This document shows positions 1-11,528 of a DNA stretch of 64,000 nucleotides, one piece after another (position 1 is the first letter of the stretch; each line of letters starts with the position of its first letter). Source of the stretch: Pyrrhosoma nymphula (taxonomy: Eukaryota > Arthropoda > Insecta > Odonata > Coenagrionidae); assembly GCA_963573305.1 (NCBI GenBank), contig OY754339.1:10401941-10465940 (forward strand). The letters are read 5' to 3'. A model generated the notes under the pieces. It was not told the origin of the DNA and did not search any database. It worked only from the letters and a program-made list of their open reading frames with translations. The position numbers and the translations under genes are program-made.

Positions 1-801
1 TGGGCTCAAAAGCATTTGCGCTTGCAGGGGAACGTGAGGAAGAAAGACATCGACGGGGACGTGGATGTTACGCGGTAAGAGAAGAGGGGTACATGAGGCA
101 AAGAGCAGCAGCAATAGGAGAAGAAGACTAGAAGATAAAGGCTAAGAAATGCAGGGAAGAAGAGCGTGGTGGTTTGTAGGGATTGAGTTGTTTTTTTTGG
201 TCCATGAAAAGGGAGGGAATTAATTACGCTCCTCTCTCCGACCAGCTGCTTCATCTCCTACCACCAGCCAGTTGACTCTACCCGCTCAGCGGGAGTTCAT
301 TGTCCAAGATTAATCAAGGATGTGCATACGCTCCCTGAGCTAGTGTGTATGTCTGCGTGCGCCCTGGTAGCCCGCGCTCTTTTCCTGTCCTGCATTCTTC
401 TCCCATCCTTCTTCGAATTGGGCTCCAGGTCATAGCTCACAATGTCTCTGTTCCCTTCTCCATACCGATGATGAAACCAGCATCCAAAACGTCTTATCAA
501 TTATCACACCAGTGATGATGAACTCACAAAGTTTTTCCTCCAAGGTGTTCATTATTATTTTCAAATTATTAAAAAAAATATATGATTGGATGCTGATACC
601 CACGCTTTTTTAAATTCATCTCATCTTACTTGCGTGTGAAAAAATGACTTCAGTGCTCATGTCGCTACACTCCGATCAAGACACTATTATTTTATTCGAA
701 TTTTTTCTTATATTATATAGAAGGTTTCATAGGTTTAGTTTTAATTTTCCATCATGGTTTGGAAACCATATCCATGCACAAATAATGTAATCAACTGCTT
801 T
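1..801. other. non-coding stretch, nothing recognised
   Basis: Both strands have only short open frames with no recognisable protein motif. The first ~500 bases are moderately GC-rich and the rest is AT-rich. I see no RNA gene or repeat here. Confidence 0.5.
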
Positions 802-814
802 AATCTGTGAGGTA

Positions 815-1061
815 GGGAGCGTAGTGGCCTAGTGGGTAGGACGCTTGGCTACTGGTCGAAGTGTCCCGGGTTCAAATCTGGGTGAAGCCTTTGGACGCCC
901 CCGAACAAAAAGAAAAATCCTCGGAGTGCGAGGTGGCCCAGGGAAAGGAACTGGCCCCCCTACCCTGAATGTGAGAAATTCACACGCCTGTGGCTTAGTC
1001 TGGGGTGAGCTCTACCCTCAACTATCCAAACCAAGCATCGGGTTGAACCACTGAGTGAGTG
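815..1061 (+). mobile_element. tRNA-derived SINE, full length with target-site duplication
   Basis: The head carries an RNA polymerase III promoter: an A box at 825-835 (TGGCCTAGTGG) and a B box at about 868-879 (GGGTTCAAATCT), spaced as in a tRNA. A non-tRNA body follows, and the 3' end is a short TGAG/TGA repeat (CTGAGTGAGTGA). The unit is bracketed by a 13-base direct repeat, 802-814 and 1062-1074, with one mismatch (AATCtGTGAGGTA / AATCaGTGAGGTA). That is the target-site duplication left by target-primed reverse transcription. A second copy of its 3' half lies at 57650-57756. It has no coding capacity and presumably relies on a LINE with a matching 3' tail. The family is not one I can name. 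Confidence 0.85.
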
Positions 1062-1074
1062 AATCAGTGAGGTA

Positions 1075-4000
1075 ATCCAGGTCTCGACCTAGTAGATTAG
1101 GTATGACTATAGTAGTAGTTCTTGATATAATTTTCTGTCTATTCACACATCTCGCTTTGACTTAATATAATGTGGATATGTTGGTAATAGAAGGCTGATG
1201 GATGTTATACATTATCAAAGGGGATCGTTCTGAGAACTTACTTGCAGAAAATGGGGATTAAGTAAATACCTTAAATATCTACTAAGTAACAACCCTGAAT
1301 GTGCAAGCCAAAACTGTGTGTCTGGGAACGTGGCTCCACAATCAAATTGCTTAAATATAATTATATCATATCCTGGCTTCTTGCAAAAAAACGTGTCCAC
1401 TATTTGATATAGATATCCTTTTACCCGCGCTACATATTTCGCAAGCTGAATTCGTCATTACAAGGGTTTGAAAGCAAAAATGGATAAAACAGAAAAATAA
1501 AATTTTTCTGGCTAATATAAGTTCCATTTTCACAACTCATTCTTTATTTGATGTCAGTTTCACATGGAATCAAAAATTAAAAAAAAATGAGACATTTCCT
1601 CTTCTAGTTTTTTTGTTATTAGCATTTTATTGCAATTGAATCACGTTCATTCATTAAAAAAATACGCTGCATTCGGTTCCTATGGTAATAAAATTGTTCA
1701 TTTAAATACATTCGTTGTAAAATATTCACGTTTTGTGTCAATTAATGATACTTTGTATATGGTCCATTTATTTCCGATACTAGGTATTAAGAGTACTTGA
1801 GTTTTAAAAACAATTATTCCTTTAAGAATATAAATGAATGTAAAATATATTCTTTTTATTTAACCTTAGGTATTTCCCCAATCTTACTTTAGTGACAACT
1901 TTCAGATCGTCTTTGGTCAATACTCGTTGCTACACTTTATTATAGTAAGAGGCCGAACTCAAGGAACCCTCCCATAGTCAAGTTGAATTTATGTCCGCTA
2001 TCCTGCTGCTAACTATTGTCTGAGCAGCTGGTAAGTATATTTCCTTTCCCAAATTCTTCTTTTCATAAAAAATCTTCAAATTTCATGCATAGGGAATGAT
2101 TTATAAGTTTGAATTGGCTAATGAAATTACATCCACTTATAACTGCTCCAGCCCATGAAAACTCCTATATTGTAGTTTAGAATTACCCTGAGCAAAAACG
2201 TAAATTTTAAAGTTAACTTCGTGTAATGACTTATTCCTTTGGAATTAAAATGCACCCAACCCTTTTACCATGATCTACAGCGTCAGCATTATTCCAACCA
2301 TTGCTAAGAGACAAACGCAACTAATTGCGATCAAATACCATACGTCCATCAGTGAAATAAAATATATTAATATACTTTTTAGTCTCGGATTTTAAGCCAT
2401 TGTTAAAAATTAATTATCCAGAAAAAATCATCACATGTTAAATCTTGAAATTAGGTCTATTTATTACGTGTTCAATACGCAAGTAGTCTAATTATTTTCA
2501 AACTTATTTAACCTATAATTTAAGTGAAAAAAACTTGTGTCATGCCTGTTTATGCAGTTTAAGCTTCATTGCATGTAGTTTTCGCATTATAAAATTATCA
2601 ATTCTGCACGAATATGTTGTCACAGCGCCAAATATTTGCTAATAACAATTACCTATTCAAGCAGTGCACTTACTCTTTTTTTACATTATTTTTCAGAATA
2701 TCACGACTTGTTCATCATATTGATTAACTATTATAACAATGCCACCTGCAATCTCGTTTTCGTTGAAATTTTACTCATTCATGGATTGCTTTTTGTTGTA
2801 CACATATTATGCATCCGTAATCTAAGCCCTTATGTTTTTTTTCAATTATTCTCGTATCACTGCTCCGACGATATCGTTATCCTCGTGCCGTGGTTCGTAT
2901 TTTTAAGGTTACACCATCTCCATCGTTCTCTTCTTTTTTTCCTCATGTGTTTAAATGATTATATTGATTGTATCCTCAACTGCACCAGCGGCAGAGTTTA
3001 CATATTTACTTTATTTCGCTCGCTTCTCCGATTCCAGCATCTGATCCAGTGCCCTGGAACTCGGTGATTTAATTGCTTTTTCGAGTCGGAGGGAAAAATT
3101 AATTTCGACTCTTTTTTTTCGCCTCTAATACAAACTTAGCGTCGATTCTTTGTACTCTTTTTGCCTCTATCCCTCGTTTGCCTTATAGTACTCAATTCTG
3201 TCGTATTTCTGCAAATTTATTTTCCTACGGATCGTGAACGTGAGATCATGTTATTAAAGACTTTTTGAACTGGCATTTCCTCGCTGTGCTCATTTCATTC
3301 AAGCGTTCCTGACCATTGGACAAGGCAGTAGGTTACGGAAATTAAAGTTTCTGCCTCTAGAATTGGAACGGTTTCTTCCTTGTGACAAGGATTCAGTGTG
3401 TTGTTCTTCATTATGACAGAGGATTACTAATTAGATGGAACATTGTTCCATTGCTCCCTATCAAAGTCCTGGCATTTTTTTAAAATTCCATCATACTGTT
3501 CTTTTGACGTTAAATCAGTTCCTTAAAATAGTAGAATAGTAAAAGACAAAGTTGTAATCCGGAACAAGATATGTAAGAACAAGACATACACGTCAGAAAA
3601 AATATATCTTAAGCTATATTTTGAAAAATCTAAGAATTTATTATGATTTCTCAATATAATCTAATTTAAAGACGAATTAATTCTTATTTCTTTTTACTCA
3701 AAATAAAAACAATTATTTGGTCATGATTTTTTATTTTTTTAGTTAATTTAATTAAAAATATTTTTTACCATTAAACCCTTTTTGATATGGTTTTTTATAT
3801 ATTCATTTTTTTCAAATTTCATTACAGCTTTTGTACGAAGTGATAAAATATTCTTAATTTAAAATGATATATCCATATGTAATAAATTGGGGAAATGCAG
3901 ATAAATTTTCTCGATGAAAAAAACTTTTGAAATGAACTGACATATGAAATAAAAAATCATGACTTAAATAAATTTCGATTTGAGTATAAAAAAATAACAA

Positions 4001-4977
4001 AAATCGTTTTTAAAATACCTCTAAATCGTGAAAAATGAAAGGTAAATTAATTATTTGCATGAATAGATTTATTATAAATTCGGTTTTTTAAGTTTTAATT
4101 TTTAAAAGAAGTGTATTAACCTGGATACGCTCAATTTTTTTTAAGATTAACTGTTTAATATTTCAGAATATTCCTAGAACCTTACCTTTATGGCGTTTTA
4201 TTAGTTTTAACTGAATAAAATCAGTGGATCTATAGATATTGGGTGTGACAAAAAATGTCACATTGGGCGGATGTCCTGTCTTTTAGCGAGGATAGAGCTG
4301 CATTGGCTTCTATGCGCATTTAAGGTTGTTACAGACATTTATATCAATGTTTAATATATTAAAGCATTAAATATTCATTTTTCATGGATGTTTTAAAATT
4401 TGATCATTGTATCATCATTGTAAGGTATTTATATGCTAATAGAGAAAATATTTTATAAATATATTTTCTGAGAAAATGTTTTACTTTTTCATTTATTTAT
4501 TTTTACTCAATTTTTCTATTTGCACTTTGCTCCTGAAGCATAATGATTATCGTTTAGAAAAAAATATATCCTTTTAATTATTCCTGGTTTCTCCCTTTTT
4601 TATTCATGTAGGTCAGAATTATATTACAAAATGTTCATTAAGTGGATGTAAAATGCAGTTTTGAAGATCAAATTGCATAAAATATGATGAACTATTTTTT
4701 TCAAAATTATGGCCAGACAAATAATTCATATATCTGGAGAATATCAAATTATTCATTTACAAAAGAGGCAGTAGTTAGTACATCACCACAACAAATGCTT
4801 GTATTTGGCTTTCAATCCATACAAATCCAAGTAAGTTTGGGCGAGTGCTTGTTTGAACTCAAACTTTGACATACTTGAATTGAATTTACTAATTAGTTAC
4901 CAAAAACTATGAACGGCGGCAACCGCCAGCCACGTAAAAACAATCCACCACTCTTTTTTGCACGTGTTAATTCTTAC
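1075..4977. other. long AT-rich spacer
   Basis: Almost 4 kb of AT-rich sequence with many homopolymer runs. The open frames (for example 2636-3067 on the plus strand) are low-complexity, rich in Phe, Leu and Ile, and look like chance frames. A stretch near 1670-1740 resembles 31395-31470 and may be an old dispersed repeat. No gene is seen. Confidence 0.5.
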
Positions 4978-4981
4978 GCCG

Positions 4982-5047
4982 CGCCTCCAAAATTTCAGTC
5001 CGTAAATGCCTCCAAAATTTCAGACCATAAATGCCTCCAAAATTTTT
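4982..5047. repeat. 24-25-bp tandem repeat, about 2.7 copies
   Basis: A unit starting GCCTCCAAAATTTCAG repeats twice and then a third time in part (GCCTCCAAAATTTTTTT). It sits about 270 bases before the satellite array and is unrelated to the satellite monomer. Confidence 0.75.
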
Positions 5048-5319
5048 TTATTGCATCATAATAGAAAAAAGCGAAAAATATTGTGGTTTCATATGTGGTG
5101 TGATTATTAATTATGAAATAACTGTCAATTCTCAGTAGGTTGTTAGGAACCATACAACGTTAAAACTATGCAAAGCTAGGTTGCAATGTGAGCCCATCTC
5201 GCAAGAATAAATCTATCAGAACTTTTTTGATATGTTCGATTTCTTTTTCAAGTTTCGTTCTTAAAAATATCAATGTTATTGAATCCAATTCTCCCAAGTG
5301 CACTAAATTTAACCATTCA

Positions 5320-7454
5320 TGCTTTCGTCGTTTTTAACACCCCCTGCCACAATTCACGAAGTACCCTGCCTAAGGTTTTGCTAATCATACATCCTTTATA
5401 TTTATTTATATTCAGTGACTACAATCATTAATAAACAGTTTTAAATGAATGGGGATAAATATTAAGGAAAATTATATTTTTTGCAATTTATGCCTGTCGT
5501 TTTTAACAGCCCCAGCCACAATTCAAGAAGTACTCTGCCCAAGGTTTTGCTAATCGCACACATTTTGTATTTATTTATATTCAGTGACTACAATAATCAA
5601 TCAACAATTTTTAACTACTGGGGAGAAATATTTTAGAATTTATTTTTAGCAAATAATGTCTATGTCGTTTTTAAGACCCCCAGCAACAATTCACGAAGTA
5701 CTCTGCAAAATATTTTATTAATAGAACACCTTTTGCATTTATTAAACATTTTAGAGACTACAATCATTAATCAACTGTTTTAAATGTCTGGGGAGCAATA
5801 TTTAGGATTTTTATATATTACCAATTTTAACCTATGTCCATTTTAACTCCCCTTAACACAATACACGAATTACTCTGCCCAAATTTAGCTAACCGCACAC
5901 ATTTTGTGTTATTTATATTCAGTGACTATAATCATCAATCAACAGTGTTCAATGACTAAGGAGCAATATTAAAAAATTTTATATCTTTAGCAGTTTTTGT
6001 TTATGTCGTTTTTATCACCTTCTGCCACAATTCACAAAAGACTCTGCCTAAGATTTTGCTCATCGCATACCTTTGTATTTATTTATATTCAGTGACAACA
6101 ATCATTAACAAACAGTTTTAAACCACTGAGAAGTAATTTTTAGGAATTTTATATTTTAACAAATTTTGCTTATGTTGTTTTTAACACGCCCTGCCTCATC
6201 CTACGAAGTACTCTGCCCAAGGTTTTGCTATTTGCAAACCTTTTGTATTTATTTATTTTCATTGACTTTAGTCATCATTTAACAGCTAATATCAATTGGG
6301 GAGCAATATTTAGGAATTTTATATTTTTAGCAATTTAATGTCAATGTCGTTTTTAACACCCCCTGCCACAATTCACGAAGTATTCTGCCCAAGGTGTTCT
6401 AATCGCACCCATTTTGTATTTATTTAAATTTAGTGACTACAATCATCATTCAACAGTTTTAAATGACTAGGGTGCAATAATTAGGATTTTTATATTCTTA
6501 GAAATTTATACCTTTGTCCTTTTTAACACCTCTTGCCACAATTCAAGAAATACTCTTCCCACGGTTTTGCTAATCGCACACATTTTGTATTTATTTATAT
6601 TTAGTGACTTCATTAATCAATAAACAGTTTTAAATAACTGGTGGAGCAATAATTAGGAATTTTATATTATTAGCAATTATGCCTATTTCGTTTTTAACAC
6701 TTCCTGACACAATTAACGAAGATCTCCGTCCAAGGTTTTGCTATTCGCACACCTTTTGTTTTCATTTAAATTCAGTGACTACAATCATCAATCAACATTT
6801 TTAAACCACTGAAGAGCAATATTTAGGAATATTATATTTTTAGCAATTTATGCCTATGTCGTTTTTAATACCCCGTGCCATAATTCACGAAAAACTCTAC
6901 CCAAAGTCTTGCTAAAAACCTACGATGTATTTATTTATATTCAAAGACTACAGTCAACAGTTTAAAACCACTGAGGAGTAATATTTAGTAATTTCTTATT
7001 TTAACAAACTATGCGTTTTTCGTTTTTAACACCCCCTGCTACAATTAACTAAGTATTCTGCCCAAGGTTTTGCTATTCATACCCTTTCTGTATTTATTTA
7101 TATTAAGTGACTGCAATCATCAATCATCAGCTTTAAACCTATATTTGGTTATTTAATATTTATATCAATTATGCCTATTTCATTTTTAACACCCGCTGCC
7201 ATTAATCAAGAAGTACTCTGCCCACTGTTTTTCTAATTGAATAGCATTTGTATTTATTAATATTTAGTGACTACAATCATCAATCAACAGTTTAAAACCA
7301 CTGAGGAGCAATATTAAGGAATTTCATATTTTAACAATTTATGCCTATGTCGTTTTTAACACCCCCTGCCACAATTCACGAAGTACCCTAGAGGTTTCGC
7401 TAAACGCACACCTTTTGTATTTATTTAAATTCAGGTACCACAATCATCAATATA
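5320..7454. repeat. satellite array, ~170-bp monomer, left block
   Basis: About 13 head-to-tail monomers. Anchors of the GTCGTTTTTAACACC type recur near 5326, 5495, 5664, 5836, 6005, 6174, 6345, 6515, 6687, 6858, 7019, 7178 and 7349, a spacing of 159-172 bases and mostly 169-172. Each monomer has conserved blocks: CCCCTGCCACAATTCACGAA, AAGGTTTTGCTAATCGCACA, TTGTATTTATTTATATTCAG, ACTACAATCATCAATCAACA and GAGCAATATTTAGGAATTTT. Monomers differ by scattered substitutions and small indels, so this is not a recently homogenised array. Short open frames inside are chance. The array resumes at 11529 after the gypsy insertion. Confidence 0.95.
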
Positions 7455-7597
7455 CAATGGTTTTGTTTTGGAAAGAATCAATACTCTCTGAAAGAGGAGA
7501 CAATAAACATCTCTCGCAGACTGTGTCATTCAAATTGAGTTTTTTAATTCAAGTTGCAAGTTTTAATCACAACGAAGTTTTATCCTACTTTATAATT
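7455..7597 (+). repeat. inverted partial LTR (R-U5-like) of the gypsy element
   Basis: These 143 bases match 11296-11438 with no mismatch that I can find, but on the opposite strand. So the two terminal copies of this element are inverted, not direct as in a normal LTR retrotransposon. The copy ends exactly at the U5 edge (TTATAATT), the point where the primer-binding site begins in the other copy. Its other end starts at CAATGG, about 30 bases downstream of a TATA-like sequence present only in the right copy. It is therefore inferred to be R plus U5 without U3. It is fused directly to the truncated pol frame at 7598. Confidence 0.85.
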
Positions 7598-10252
7598 CGG
7601 CAGACTGCGCAGAACAAGAAGAACGAGAGGCAAAGCGTCCAGCCGGGTCACATGAGGGTGGCATCGGACGGAGCTCTTCAGGTGGAGATGGAAATTTTCT
7701 ACCATCCCGTTGGCGCATGGGTGGTACCCACAGGTGCGACATCGTGCAATACCAAATATGTTGCTCAGATACCGGAAAAGTTGGGACTCGAATTGTTTGC
7801 CCTGATCGGTCGTGATGCAGACAGGAGAACCAAAACGCGAAATCCAGCAGCGTATTAGCGCGTCGGCGACTTCCTCTGCGCGTATGGACTGTAATGGCCA
7901 AACTTCTGGCCATCTAGTGAATCTGTCGACGGCAGTGAGGCAATATCGATAACCTTTAGCACAGTCCAATGGTCCGATCAGGTCGATGTGAATATGTTGG
8001 AAACGTGCGGAAGGCGTGATGAAGGTGCCAGTCGGGGTGTGGACATGACGGGAAACTTTGTTCCGTTGGCAGTGTAAACAGGTTCGCGTCCAAGCATGGC
8101 AGTCTTGTTGAACTCGAGGCCAAACAAAGCGTTGTGACACGAGCTTGGCGGTGGTACGGGAGCCAGGGTGGCTGAGGCTATGCAGGGCGTTGAACACCAG
8201 TCGACGCATGGAGGCAGGCACGTACGGGCGTGGGCGGCCAGTGCTCGTGTCGCAGTAGAGTGTCACGTTACTGTCAGGAATCTGAACGGATTCCAAGTGG
8301 AGAGCCGATTTTCGTTCAAGTAGGTCGCCGAGCTCATTGTCGTTTTCCTGAGCTCTAGCGAGGTCAGCCAAGTTGACCGAGTATTTCACGGAGTTGGCTG
8401 CGGTCACGGAGTCGACACGGCTCATGGCGTCGGAGACGATGTTGTTAGAGCCGCTGATATGGCGGATGTCCGTGGTGAACTGCGCAACAAAGGATAGCTG
8501 ATTCAGCTGAACTGGAGGCAGCTTTTCACGAGTCTGCTGGAACGCAAATGTGAGAGGCTTGTGATCGGTGAATGTGAGACAATGTTGTGCCTCGAGTATG
8601 TGCCGGAAATTTTGAACGGCGAGGTAGATGGCGTGTAGCTCCCTGTAGTAAGCTGGCCAACCGATTTCACGGGGAGTGAGTTTCCTGGAGAAAAATGCCA
8701 GGGGTTGCCAAGCATTGTTGGTGAATTGCTGTAGGCACGCGCCAACCGAGTGTGCACTGGCATCCGTGAAGAGACCGAGGGTGGCAGAGGGATCCGGATG
8801 GGCCAGCATTGTAGCATCCGCGAGACTACCTTTGCATGCCTGAAACGCCAGCTCTAACTCGGGTGTCCAGGGAACGGGTTGATTTCCTCGTAGGCCGGAT
8901 CGCGCAGTGTTTAGGGTTGCTTGGTGTTCAGCGGCATGAGGTATGAAACGACGATAAAAGTTGATCATGCCGAGGAAGCGAGATATGCCTTTTACGGTTG
9001 ACGGTCTGGGATATGCACGATATGGGTCGGCGATGCGGTCTTGAGGAGGCTGAATGCCTTGTGAAGAGACATCGTAGCCCAGGAATGAGACCTTGTCGGC
9101 GCCAAAGGTGCTTTTGCTCACTTTCACCAAAAGTCCGTATTCGTCAAGTCGCTTGAATAGAAGGCGGAGGTGTTGGCAATGATCAGCTTGAGTTTTTGAG
9201 AATATCAAAATATCGTCGATATAAGCAAAACAAAAATCAAAACCAGCCAGTACTTCGTCTATGAAGCGCTGAAAGGTTTGCCCAGCATTGCGGAGGCCGA
9301 AGGACATGAAGGGGAATTCGAAAAGACCGAATGGAGTGGTTATGGCTGTCTTTTCGATGTCTGCCTTGCTGACCGGTATTTGGTTGTACGCCTTGACGAG
9401 ATCGATGGTGGAGAAAATGATTGAGCCATGAAGATGGTTTCCGAAGTCGTGGATGTGGCACACTGGGTACTTGTCGGGGATGGTCCTTGCATTGAGTGCG
9501 CGGTAATCTCCACAGGGACGCCAGCTGTCCGGTTTCTTGGGTGCCATATGGAGAGGTGATGACCAGGGCCCATCAGAGCGACGTGCAATGCCTTCTTGCA
9601 ACATGATTTCGAATACTGCTTTGGCGATGCGCAAGCGGTCGGGAGCTAAGCGACGTGGGGAACACGATACTGGTGGCCCTGGTGTAGTCCTGATGTAGTG
9701 CACTGCATTATGTTTAGCCTGGTGTTCTATTTCTCGTGGTCGAGTGAGGCTAGGAAACTCGGCTAAGATGCTGGCGAAGGCAGAACTCACGGCTGGCTGG
9801 ACGACTCTAACGCTGTGGTGATCGGAAGTGCAGCGTATGCAGCTTGTGGAGAGGCCAGTCGCGGAGTCAAGTAAGCGGTTGTTGGCGCAGTCCACTAGGA
9901 GCTTATAGTGAGCCAAAAAATCAGATCCAATGATCGGGATGGAGACGTCGGCAATGGTGAAAATCCAGGTGTGCTTGCGGCCAAGACCAAAATCTACAGT
10001 GAAACGCACGGGTCCATAGGTCTTAATGCGGGAAGTATTGGCCGCTTGCTGATCATAATGAGCGTCGAAGTGACGACCTGGAAGCAGCCTGCGAGGATAA
10101 CAGCTTACGTCGGATCCGGTGTCAGCAAGGAATAGTTTTCTGCTGACTCTGTCTGTCGCAAAAACACGGCGATTAAACATTAATTGACAACCGACCGCCG
10201 CTAGCGTCGGTTGCCGCTGAAGTTTGATGGAAAAGTGCAGGGAGCCAAGCAC
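7598..10252 (-). CDS. pol: Ty3/gypsy Pol polyprotein, truncated in integrase
   Basis: The frame runs uninterrupted on the minus strand. In order it contains: an aspartic protease with DTGSD near residue 44; reverse transcriptase with the blocks FSTIDLVKAYNQIPV, FMSFGLRNAGQTFQRF and the catalytic YIDD (FAYIDDILIFS); RNase H (GLFTDASAHSVGACL, then FTDHKPLTF); and integrase with the zinc-binding H-H-C-C region (HSLSHPGSR ... CLHCQR) and the core acidic residues in HIDLIGPL, TTDQGKQF and NGMVENFH. Pol would copy the RNA to cDNA and insert it into the genome. The frame lies at -1 relative to gag with a 52-base overlap, which suggests programmed -1 frameshifting. The frame ends a few dozen residues after the integrase Glu, where it runs into the inverted LTR copy (the last four codons before the stop are LTR). 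The integrase C-terminal domain is missing. GC content is well above the AT-rich surroundings. The annotated start is the first Met of the open frame and is arbitrary for a frameshift product. Confidence 0.93.
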
Positions 10253-11277
10253 TTCTTGGCTATACTACCAAATTTGCGGTGGTACCAGCACTCGCCGGAA
10301 TCGTTGGATCTCGTTGAGTCGGTGGATGAGCTTCGGCGAGGGGTCGGCGTGGCGCTCCGGCGTTGTGGACGACGGGAGAGGTCCTGAAGCATTGAATGTA
10401 TGGAGGCAAACTGGCGAGATAGGTCGTCCAGGCGTGCGGATGTTAAATCATCAGAAGTGACAGCAGCGTCTGTGGCCGGTGTGGAAGTAGTGACGAGGGC
10501 TGCTGGTGGATTGAAGGCAGCATCAGAGCTTGAGGATATAACAGGCGCAATATGAGCAGGAATTGCGGGTGATACCTCCAAAATGCTGTCAGCGATGGCG
10601 GCGAGTCGGTTTATAGTGACGGTCGGGTCAACTGCGTGTGGCTGAATGATCGCTTGGACGTGGGATGGCAGGCGCTGCATCCAAATCGTACGCAGTAGCT
10701 GGTCAGGTACGGCGCCGGACAAAGAGCGTAGGTAGCGAAGGAACTGCGATGGTGTGCGGTCTCCGAGTTCTTCTCCAGTTAAGAGTCGTCGAATGCGTTG
10801 CTGTTCGGACATTGAGATGCGCCTGATGAGCTCGTCCTTGAGGGTTGAGTATGGTGCATTCGCCGGCGGCGTGACAATAAGATCTTCAATCTCCTGAGCT
10901 CCGTATTCATCAAGCTGTCCAACGACATGAAAATACCTGGACTCCTCGTCGATGATATTGTAAAGCCGGAACTGGGCCTCGACTTGTGAGAACCAGAGTT
11001 GTGGGTTGTTCCTCGAAAAAGTGGGAATTTTGAGTGCAAAGCGGCTGGGATGTTGCGATGGAATGCGTACTTGCTGCAGCACGGCAATGGCGGCTTGCTG
11101 TTGATGCGTCTGCTTAAGTAGGCCCTGCAGGGCATCCGGAAGCTGTGCAATATCGTAGGCAGCGCCCGGTTGTGGAAGCTGAGCGGCTGGCGGCGGATCA
11201 ACGACGTGTGGTTGGGTTTGCTGTTGAACAAGATCGACGCCGCGTCTTTCCTTCCGCGTCCTTCGCGTAACGACCAT
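10201..11277 (-). CDS. gag: Ty3/gypsy Gag protein, CsRn1/Kabuki type
   Basis: A frame of about 358 codons whose ATG (11275-11277) follows the primer-binding site almost directly. The open frame continues upstream through the LTR, but translation is expected to start here. The N-terminal third is Gln/Pro-rich, and the middle is a capsid-like helical region (PTFSRNNPQLWFSQVEAQF and following). The C-terminus has a Cys-His motif CWYHRKFGSIAKKCLAPCTF, spaced C-H-C-C. As I recall, that unusual motif together with a Trp-tRNA primer site is characteristic of the CsRn1/Kabuki group. Gag packages the element RNA into cytoplasmic particles. No stop or frameshift is seen, so the gene looks young. Confidence 0.9.
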   Translation of the reverse strand: MVVTRRTRKERRGVDLVQQQTQPHVVDPPPAAQLPQPGAAYDIAQLPDALQGLLKQTHQQQAAIAVLQQVRIPSQHPSRFALKIPTFSRNNPQLWFSQVEAQFRLYNIIDEESRYFHVVGQLDEYGAQEIEDLIVTPPANAPYSTLKDELIRRISMSEQQRIRRLLTGEELGDRTPSQFLRYLRSLSGAVPDQLLRTIWMQRLPSHVQAIIQPHAVDPTVTINRLAAIADSILEVSPAIPAHIAPVISSSSDAAFNPPAALVTTSTPATDAAVTSDDLTSARLDDLSRQFASIHSMLQDLSRRPQRRSATPTPRRSSSTDSTRSNDSGECWYHRKFGSIAKKCLAPCTFPSNFSGNRR

Positions 11278-11278
11278 G

Positions 11279-11296
11279 ATCACATCGGGGTCACCA
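11279..11296 (-). promoter_or_regulatory. primer-binding site, tRNA-Trp type
   Basis: Read on the minus strand the site is TGGTGACCCCGATGTGAT, directly at the inner edge of the right LTR. It matches the 3' end of animal tRNA-Trp with what I believe is one mismatch. It primes minus-strand cDNA synthesis and fixes the element's direction as right to left. Confidence 0.85.
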
Positions 11297-11528
11297 ATTA
11301 TAAAGTAGGATAAAACTTCGTTGTGATTAAAACTTGCAACTTGAATTAAAAAACTCAATTTGAATGACACAGTCTGCGAGAGATGTTTATTGTCTCCTCT
11401 TTCAGAGAGTATTGATTCTTTCCAAAACAAAACCATTGCGTAGGAACGGTGCACAACGGCGAAATATAAAATTACAAATTCAAGAAACTCTACATTTAAT
11501 TACATACAAGTTAGGACGCCGCGCCGTA
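11297..11528 (-). repeat. 5' LTR of the gypsy element
   Basis: This is the upstream LTR on the minus strand, next to the primer site. The inner 142-143 bases are shared with the inverted copy at 7455-7597. Beyond 11438 lie about 88-90 bases found only here, inferred to be U3. They contain a TATA-like TTTTATATTT about 30 bases before the start of the shared part. An AATAAA lies inside the shared part. The outer edge is unsure: a TG at 11508/11507 on the minus strand could be the LTR start, leaving about 20 bases of unexplained sequence before satellite resumes near 11529. Confidence 0.8.

Larger units (their letters stand above)
7455..11528 (-). mobile_element. CsRn1-like Ty3/gypsy retrotransposon with inverted terminal copies
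   Basis: The element is nested in the satellite array and reads right to left: LTR, Trp-type primer site, gag, pol. It lacks the integrase tail, the polypurine tract and a normal direct 3' LTR; an inverted R-U5-like copy stands in their place. The satellite phase does not line up across the insertion, with roughly 60 bases of monomer missing, and no target-site duplication is evident. Coding frames are open and the terminal copies identical, so the event is recent. It should not be able to move on its own. Confidence 0.88.

Noticed and set aside
2636..3067. 143-codon plus-strand frame, hydrophobic
   Set aside because: Leu/Phe/Ile-rich translation of AT-rich DNA. It could mimic a membrane protein, but there is no family pattern or flanking signal.
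7415..7858. 147-codon plus-strand frame over the left end of the gypsy element
   Set aside because: It starts in satellite, runs through the inverted LTR copy and then antisense to pol. No plus-strand protein is expected.
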